From Delphinapterus leucas (lineage: Eukaryota; Chordata; Mammalia; Artiodactyla; Monodontidae), in contig NW_022098024.1 of assembly GCF_002288925.2 (NCBI RefSeq), positions 906,797 to 970,796 on the forward strand: 64,000 nt of DNA, given 5' to 3'. The stretch's first letter is position 1; each line of letters opens with the position of its first letter. The notes beneath the pieces are model-generated. The model was given only the letters and a program-made list of their open reading frames with translations. It had not been told where the DNA came from and did no database searches. Of this stretch, positions 57,668 through 64,000 are shown piece by piece. Both the position numbers and the translations under genes were made by a program.

Positions 57668-57805
57668 CAAGAAGTAGAAAAATCATGGCGTTTTGGAGAT
57701 GGACAGACCTGGGACTGAATCTCTTGTGGATTATCAGTGTGACACATGGCTAGTTACTGAACTTCTCTGAATCACTGTCTCCTCATCTGTTGCTAGGTAT
57801 GCTAT
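57668..57805 (+). repeat. MIR SINE
   Basis: 'ttttggagatggacagacctgggactgaatctc', 'ctagttactgaacttctctgaatcactgtctcctcatctg' follow the MIR order. Confidence 0.8.
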
Positions 57806-59425
57806 TTCTCCACTTATTGATAATTTAAGGGATTAACTTTTCTGCACTCACTATTTTATGTCTTTGATCATTGTATTAAATTTGTTTGGAACTTCATATC
57901 CCTTTGTCTATCTATTCTGGTTGACTGAGCTCATTGAGGGCCGTGGTGACGTCTTTGATCTCTACTAAGTTAATGTCATTACCACTCCATTTTTGCTAGA
58001 AGCTGAAGTTAGTTGCATGATGACTTTCAAGGTGGGCAGCTAATGGATTTTATGCTTGGAGTATATGTCTACGAGAGACAATATTTAGACCTTGACAGGA
58101 GGGAACCAAGCCTTGCATCCTGCTCTTTAAACGGTCTTCTCTGACTCTCCTCTGTTTACACCTTTCCCCATTACGCAATAATTTCCTGGGGCCCCAAAAC
58201 TGTGCCCAAACTTATATCATGCCCTCGTCTATACCACAGTATGGACATCAGAGCACAAGAATCCCCTGCCTTCCTTAAACCTGACACAGCTTCCAAGGCT
58301 GGATGTGTCCTCCAGGGTGGAATTTGCAAGTGATGCCCTGACTTCTAGGTCTCAAAGAAGGTTATTTGGGAAGGGTTATATAGGACTTGGGACGAGAGGC
58401 TGAGTCACTCCCCCAAATGCAGATGGGGCCCCCAAATGGCATGGAGCAAGGTATGAAAAAAGAAAGTTGCTGGGCCCAGGCCAGCCCTCCCCATGCAGCA
58501 GAGAACTCGGAGGAATCTGAGAATTCTGAGTTTAAATCTGACCTTCCAGGTCATTATAAAGGTCAGAGATAGAACACTTATTAACAGTGAGCTTGATTTA
58601 CATCCTTAAATATTTAGACATATGGCAGACAACTCTCCATTTGTACTCCTGCCAATGTTAGGGGCATACCTGGAGAAATCCACCCCTGTGATCCTTCCTT
58701 TAGTGGCAAAAGTAGGAAGTTTCATTATACAGCATGAATATTAATTTCTAAATCACTTTGATACCCCTTTTGGAGGATATCATCTCCAAAGAAATTCTTC
58801 TTCACCTGTGTTTGGATCCCATGTATTTACTATGGGCCTTTTTCTTTAGATTGGCTTTTATGTTTGCCAAGAAATACTTGGCAACATTTTGAAAGATAGT
58901 CAGTGAAACGCCATGGTCTCTTCCTGTCAAAATTTGTAACCATCAGGGTGACACTAAAATAAGGAAATGTCAAAGAGTGAAGGAAGCCACATTGAATCCA
59001 TACATCTCCGTGTCTCCACATAAGCTTTCTATGAATGCTCAAGAGGAAGAGGTCTTAAGATTCAGGATTCTGAGGCTCCTAATTAAAGTCCACAGGTTAG
59101 AGAAACAATTAGCCTAGAGAAAAGAAGCATTCATTAAGGAGGCTGGAATCTTAGAATACTATTGATGCAGTTGGAAGGCTGATGTTAACGTAGAGGACTT
59201 GAGTAGAGAAAGACAATATGTCCTCATAGCCTTTAAAATATACATGGTATGGCACATTAGAAAGAGAGAAAACACTCCTTAAGCTTGTGTCAGGTCAAGG
59301 TCCAATGCCAAGGACTTGCATTGGGAATAGAATTTGATCTAAACCTTGTTCAATAAATAGCTCTTCCCTTGGAAGACTAGGAGAATGAGAAAATGTGCAT
59401 TCTGTGTTTCAGCCCTTTCAAATGC
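57806..59425. other. Unassigned
   Basis: About 1.6 kb without nameable features. The 61-codon + frame at 58387-58572 lies in a slightly GC-richer stretch and is rich in E, S and P, with no known motif. Confidence 0.38.
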
Positions 59426-59427
59426 CC

Positions 59428-59600
59428 TTGTGATTTTGGAGTCAGTGGACCTGTGACTCTAATGACATGGGCAAATCTTTGTACCTCTTGTAGCCTTAGC
59501 TTTTCTACCTTGTAGAGTTGCTGTCCGAGAACTGCTCTCAGATGGTGCATGGAAATGGCCTTTATAACCTGAGCAAGTTTATTACTTGGTGGCCATATGA
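59428..59600 (+). repeat. MIR SINE (diverged)
   Basis: 'tttggagtcagtggacctgtgac', 'gggcaaatctttgtacctcttgtagccttagc' and 'agagttgctgtccgagaactg' follow the MIR order loosely. Confidence 0.6.
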
Positions 59601-60210
59601 ATAAAAGAATTGGTTATTAGTTGAAAGCTAATTATTATTAGGAATGGTCAACTTAAGAATTGCAGCTTCTAGAGTGGTGGTTGTCTATGCACTAGTTAGT
59701 AGTATTCTAGGGTTTAAATTGTCATAGGTGCAGGTTTGTCGCTATACTTTTCTTGTCAAATTCATACTAAGAAACTGTAATATCCTTGCTATTCTTTAAC
59801 AAAATGCATTTCCTAATTCTATACTTGGGTTTCTAAAACATTTTTAAACAAATCTGAAGAAAGTGAGAATAACCATTACATATCTTAACTTCTCCCAAAT
59901 TATTTCAATCTCACATACTTCTGTGGTAATGAGTCCAGGCTTTCTTTTCAGGATGATGAAACGTTCAAAACTGATTGCAGTGATGGTTGAACAACACTGT
60001 AGACATGGTTAAAAGAATAAAGTGTACATTTTAGATGAATAAATAGTATGGCACCAAATTATATCTCAGTACACTGTTATTTTAAAAAATCTCCCTTTTC
60101 AGATGTTTTTCTTAAAAATTATATATTTCCCAATCCTCATCCCAGCACACAAACTCCACTATGAACATAGAGGACTTATTCTTCCCTGAAGATTTACTTC
60201 CTCATGCCCT
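59601..60210. other. Unassigned
   Basis: AT-rich, no gene or repeat recognised. Confidence 0.4.
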
Positions 60211-60212
60211 TA

Positions 60213-60374
60213 TTTGTGGTATTTATTCTTTCAGTTGTACTACTTCTGTCCCTTGAATTCCTATACATTTCTCAAAGCCAGCATTAAATACTGCCTTTTT
60301 TAAAGCACTTCCTTTACTCCCACTTACCGTAAAATTAATGTCCTCTTTCTTCAGGTAATCATAATACATTGTCT
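60213..60374 (+). repeat. L2 LINE fragment, interrupted by a SINE
   Basis: 'tcaaagccagcattaaatactgcc' and 'aaagcacttcctttactccc' correspond to L2 'caagactcagctcaaatgtcacc' and 'ggaagccttccctgac'. The L2 resumes after the SINE at about 60860. Confidence 0.55.
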
Positions 60375-60386
60375 CCCAAACTTCTT

Positions 60387-60736
60387 TTTTTTTTTAATTT
60401 ATTTATTTTATTTTTGACTGTGTTGGGTCTTTGTTGCTGCGCGCTGGCTTTTCTCTAGTTGCAGCGAGCGGGGGCTACTCTTCGTTGTGACGCATGGGCT
60501 TCTCACTGCAGTGGCTTCTCTTGTTGCAGAGCACAAGCTCTAGGCACGTGGGCTTCAGTAGTTGTGGCACACGGGCTCAGTAGTTGTGGCTCTCAGGCTC
60601 TAGAGTGCAGGCTCAGTAGTTGTGGTGCATGGGCTTACTTGCTCTGTGGCATGTGGGATTTTCCCGGACCAGGGCTCGAACCCATGTCCCCTGCATTGGC
60701 AGGAAGTTTCTTAACCACTGTGCCATGAGGGAAGCC
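60387..60736 (-). mobile_element. CHR-type tRNA-derived SINE, inverted, with target-site duplication
   Basis: Inverted SINE ending 'gtgccatgagggaagccc', with the T-rich tail at 60387-60415 and the 12-bp repeat CCCAAACTTCTT at 60375-60386 and 60737-60748. It holds one extra internal unit relative to the other copies: 'ctcagtagttgtgg' occurs twice (about 60577 and 60611). It is therefore longer, about 350 bp. The + frame at 60459-60728 is a translation of the SINE. Confidence 0.95.
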
Positions 60737-60854
60737 CCCAAACTTCTTATTTTTAAAGAAAATTAAGTGATTTCAAGTTTTGTTTTATTTTAAAGTAAAA
60801 GTGAAGTTAACCTTAAAAGAATTTCTCAACATGTATCTGTGATCTAACTTCCTT

Positions 60855-60985
60855 ATCTTGTGAGATCAAGAAGGCATGGTATTTTATTTGCTGTGTTTCC
60901 CCCAATATCCATCTAGACTTCCACGTTTCATGTAACATTCATACAGTAAATGTTTATTAAATTCAATTGAATAGTTGTAATACAG
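60855..60985 (+). repeat. L2 LINE 3' end
   Basis: 'tgtgagatcaagaaggcatgg', 'gctgtgtttcccccaatatcc' and 'atacagtaaatgtttattaaattcaattgaa' match the L2 3' terminus, continuing the piece before the SINE. Confidence 0.6.
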
Positions 60986-61780
60986 AGAAGTTATCTAAGG
61001 AAAAATTGTTATCCTCACTATTACATTGGCCTAGAAAACATGGGTCAGATGTTAAACATGTTGAATGCTCTTCTCATAAGGCTTCATTTACAGTCTTTAA
61101 TGTCAAAGGATGACAATCATACTAAATACTGAAGACTGGATTTTTTAAAACATGTGTTAACATTTGGATTCATCTAGCTTTACTGTTAAATCCCATATTC
61201 CTAGTTCTTTCCTGCTGTCTCCAATTAGAGCATTTCTGTTATCCTCTAGGATTTTTGACACATTATATGGGGCAGATTTTGAATACCATTCTATATTCAT
61301 TTAAAAGTAAATTCACTCTAGAAAGAGAAATAAAAGATAGGGCACATCTTACACTTATCCTTTTAGTAGGTTTATTATTCTAAAGCATTTATATAAAAGG
61401 GTTTCAAAATATTATTGATTTTGTATCATACTGTCATTCCAAAAATGGAGAATTATTATTTTTCAATTTTTTGTTTTATCACCTTATTTAAAATTATTGC
61501 TTTCTCGCAAATTAAAAGTCCATTACATTTTGTATTTCTATGCAGTGTTTTCTTCCAGTGTTGACAGATTACTCTCAATGCAAAGATGAAATCCCCAACA
61601 TTTTGGCTACTCACGTGCTTTGTAGAGTTCCTCTTGGTTGCAGGAGATTGGCTGCCAACAAAATGTCAGAAAAGGGAGTAGAAGGGAAGTAGATTTTCTC
61701 TAGGAAGTGTGTATCATGACAATACTTGGTTACTCATTTTTATGTGTGTATAAATTGACCTAATAGTCACAGTATTCCTA
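60986..61780. other. Unassigned AT-rich sequence
   Basis: No gene or repeat recognised. Confidence 0.4.
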
Positions 61781-61782
61781 TT

Positions 61783-61908
61783 TCGTGTAAAATAGGTATT
61801 ATTATTATAAATTTAAATAGAAGAACATAGGCTTATAGAAGTAAGATAACTTTTTCAGAGTAACACAGCTAGTAAGTGACAGAACTGGGGTTAAAAACCC
61901 CATATATA
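61783..61908 (-). repeat. MIR SINE
   Basis: 'aataggtattattattataaa', 'agaagtaagataactttttcagagtaacacagctagtaagtgacagaactgggg' is a clear inverted MIR core. Confidence 0.85.
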
Positions 61909-62457
61909 TCTGTTTCGAAAACTTATGCCTTCCTGACTTGCACAGACTTTCATTTCTCCTCTTATTTACCTTTCTCAATCTCCAGATCTAAGTAAGGTTT
62001 ATTTATCACTTGCACTACTACAAGCAAACCGAGATTCTTCTTTTCAGATATCTGTTGTACAGTTAATATTACATTTTGATAGTTGCCACAGGGTCATTCT
62101 GTCAACTTTCTACTTGAGCTAATGAACATAAAGTTTGTATTTGTACATCACATTTATATGTGAGTTAATGTGAATGCTCAGGAATGTTAGTTAAAAGTAA
62201 AAGATTCATTTTGTGGAAAATTCCAGGATAATTAAAGTATATTAACTTATTTGTATGCAATGGCTGCAAACAAATGTGGTATTTGCTCAAAGGAAGTCAT
62301 ATTTCTGGGAGGTCACTTCATAGAGAATGGTTACATACTATATATAGTATCAGTTATAGTACTACCAAATGTTAAAATTAGAGTGTAGAGATATTTTTAA
62401 ACAAAACAAATGTAGATTTTTAAATATGGCCATAAATTCTGATATATGGATATCAGT
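61909..62457. other. Unassigned
   Basis: AT-rich, no gene or repeat recognised. Confidence 0.4.
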
Positions 62458-62472
62458 TAATTAATGTTTCTT

Positions 62473-62689
62473 TTTTTGTTGTTTTTGTTCTTGTTTTGTG
62501 GTACGCGGGCCTCTCACTGCTGTGGCCTCTCCCATTGCGGAGCACAGGCTCTGGACTTGCAGGCTCAGCAACCATGGCTCACGGGCCCAGCCGCTCCGCG
62601 GCATGTGGGATCCTCCCAGACCGGGGCACGAACCCGTGTCCCCTGCATCGGCAGGCGGACTCTCAACCACTGCACCACCAGGGAAGCCC
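62473..62689 (-). mobile_element. Young-looking short CHR-type SINE, inverted, with 15-bp target-site duplication
   Basis: A 217-bp inverted SINE of a different subtype from the other four. The tail reads 'tttttgttgtttttgttcttgttttgtgg' and the body is shorter, lacking the 'agaaagccctcgcac' part. It keeps many CpGs ('acgcgggcc', 'gccgctccgcggc', 'gcatcggcaggcggac'). A perfect 15-bp duplication TAATTAATGTTTCTT flanks it (62458-62472 and 62690-62704). Low decay and an intact duplication suggest a recent insertion. The frames at 62461-62742 on both strands are translations of it. Confidence 0.95.
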
Positions 62690-62704
62690 TAATTAATGTT
62701 TCTT

Positions 62705-62885
62705 ATTATGTACATGAAAGACATGAAAAATATATTCAGTGAATAAATGAAGTAATATTTTTATTCACCTGTTTTGTAAGTACATCCTGCCTAGACATGC
62801 TCTCCTATGCCATGTTAAGAACTACAGGTGAAGTTCCATTTACTGTAACATCCTCTTAATTCATCTCTGTGACTCCAAATATTAA
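62705..62885. other. Unassigned
   Basis: Short stretch, nothing recognised. Confidence 0.4.
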
Positions 62886-62887
62886 CT

Positions 62888-63115
62888 TCATTAATTCATT
62901 CTCCACACGATTTCCAGTGATTTTTGAAATTCCAGGTCTGATGACGTTTCTCTCATGTTAAGACCTTTCACTGGCTTCCTATTAATGTAAAATAAAAACT
63001 CTTTAACTTGGCTCATAATGATCTTTGTAATCTAACTCTCCATCTCTTCCAACTTTGTGTCATTCTTCTTCCCATCTTGTTCTACCCTCCATTTTATTTG
63101 ATAAACTACTAAGTT
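62888..63115 (+). repeat. L2 LINE fragment
   Basis: 'aattcattctccacacgatttccagtgatttttgaaa', 'tcaggtctgatgacgttt'-like sequence, 'gacctttcactggcttcctatta' and 'ataaaaactctttaacttggc' match the L2 coding/3' block order in sense orientation. Confidence 0.72.
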
Positions 63116-63169
63116 GTAGTCACCAGGATCTCTCTTGCTTCTGGGCTATTTTCCCTTAGTCTGGATGCA

Positions 63170-63605
63170 AGAGTGATAGTTTTCCAACGATATCTATTCC
63201 ATTCTTCTTATTGGACACATGGCTGCCCAGCTAGATTTATGTCCTACTATCTTTGCAATTAGGTAAAGTCACATGGCCTAGTATTTGCCAACAAAAAGTG
63301 AGAAGTGCTGTGTGTTGCTTCTAGGACTCAGTCTGAATATATTGGGTACACCTCTTTCACATTTTCCACTGCTTGGAACCCAGATATTGTATGACCAGCT
63401 TTGACAATGATAGCAGACAATAATTATGCCTTAGAAAGTTGAGAAGCAAAGGTTGAAAAGAACTCAAGTCCATAACTGACTGTGAGAAAAAGAGCTGTGT
63501 TGCTGACCTAGGCATTCTCATTTGAACTATCTGCAAGAGAGAAGTAAACTTCTTTGTGTTTTATGTTATTGTATTGTTGGGCCTTTTTGTTACAGCATCT
63601 CAGTC
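63170..63605 (+). repeat. MaLR-type LTR remnant (tentative)
   Basis: 'gtcacatggcctagtatttgccaac', 'aaaagtgagaagtgctgtgtg', 'gaagtaaacttctttgtgttttatg' and 'ttgttacagcatctcagtc' follow the order of the LTR at 50980-51404. Diverged; family not certain. Confidence 0.5.
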
Positions 63606-63757
63606 TTTGCTTAATAAAAATCTTCCTTTTCCTTGCTCTTTGCTTTGGTTGGGATATTCTTGCCTGTTTTTTGTGTCTAAATTTAGATATCTTACTTGAC
63701 TGACCTCCCACCAAGTCCAGGGACCTCATCTATGTTCTTTCAATAGTATCTGGTTCT

Positions 63758-63925
63758 TAAAAATATTACCTAATATTTATTGATCATGTGCTGTATGTCA
63801 GGCACAATTTAAGCATATATGTGTCACCCTATTTGATATAATAACCTTATTAAATAGGTATTAATACCATCTCCATTTTATAGATGAAGAAAACAGATTT
63901 ACAGAGAAGTTAAGCATGGCTGTAT
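63758..63925 (-). repeat. MIR SINE
   Basis: 'atttattgatcatgtgctgtatgtcaggcac', 'ccatctccattttatagatgaagaaaacag', 'cagagaagttaagcatggc' are the inverted MIR in order. Confidence 0.85.
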
Positions 63926-64000
63926 TTTCCACAAGTTAACTGCAACAATGTTTCTTATCTTACGTGCTCTCTTATAGTGTGACTTTAAATCATCTCCCTG

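Noticed and set aside
1..64000. CRISPR array, operon-like gene order, tRNA or rRNA genes
   Set aside because: No regularly spaced direct repeats, no dense coding and no structured RNA genes were seen; the repeats identify the DNA as mammalian. The tRNA-like parts seen belong to SINEs.

Overview
This window looks like mammalian nuclear DNA, most likely from a cetacean (a hippopotamus is the alternative). The sequence is AT-rich and sparse. Five copies of a tRNA-derived SINE open with the box-A-like start GGGCTTCCCTGGTGGC(A/G)CAG and carry the box-B-like GGGTTCGAGCCC or its variants. That family is known as CHR and is typical of whales and their close relatives. I saw no BovB LINE and no Bov-tA SINE (ruminants), no pig PRE SINE and no primate Alu. 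LINE-1 3' ends are of the cetartiodactyl type.

I found no intact protein-coding gene, tRNA, rRNA or CRISPR array. The longest open frame is 149 codons (minus strand, 47124-47573) and resembles nothing I know. Nearly all other open frames over 60 codons fall in transposon remnants, mainly LINE-1 ORF2 C-termini, LINE-1 ORF1 and antisense SINE frames, or in low-complexity DNA. The window is best read as intergenic DNA or the inside of a large intron. The only exon-like signal is a weak 145-bp candidate on the minus strand at 34113-34257.

Layout. 1-8.3 kb: MIR, an inverted LINE-1 3' end, a SINE with an unusual composite tail, an old inverted LINE-1 5' half with decayed ORF1, and L2. 9.4-13.2 kb: L2, an MLT1-type LTR, then an old LINE-1 (ORF1 to the start of ORF2) with two younger LINE-1 3' ends nested in or beside it, each with a target-site duplication. 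14-18.7 kb: MIR and L2 pieces, then stacked LINE-1 copies, one interrupted by an inverted LINE-1. 19-29 kb: a MER5A-like element, two long L2 stretches (one covering the reverse-transcriptase region), an MLT2-like LTR with a tetranucleotide microsatellite, and MLT1-like LTRs. 29.8-39.4 kb: two SINEs, old LINE-1s, a 26-bp exact direct repeat about 980 bp apart, and a solo LTR with TG...CA ends inserted into a LINE-1. 40-55 kb: LTR remnants of the ERVL and MaLR groups, a 13-bp minisatellite, a perfect 28-bp AT-rich palindrome, and long stretches with nothing recognisable. 55-64 kb: MIR and L2 pieces and two inverted SINEs, one of them young-looking.

Nothing here forms a pathway. The content is a layered record of insertions: MIR, L2 and MER5 (oldest), then MLT1/MLT2 LTRs and old LINE-1s, then cetartiodactyl LINE-1 3' ends and CHR SINEs. 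All family names come from recognising consensus features by eye; no database was searched.
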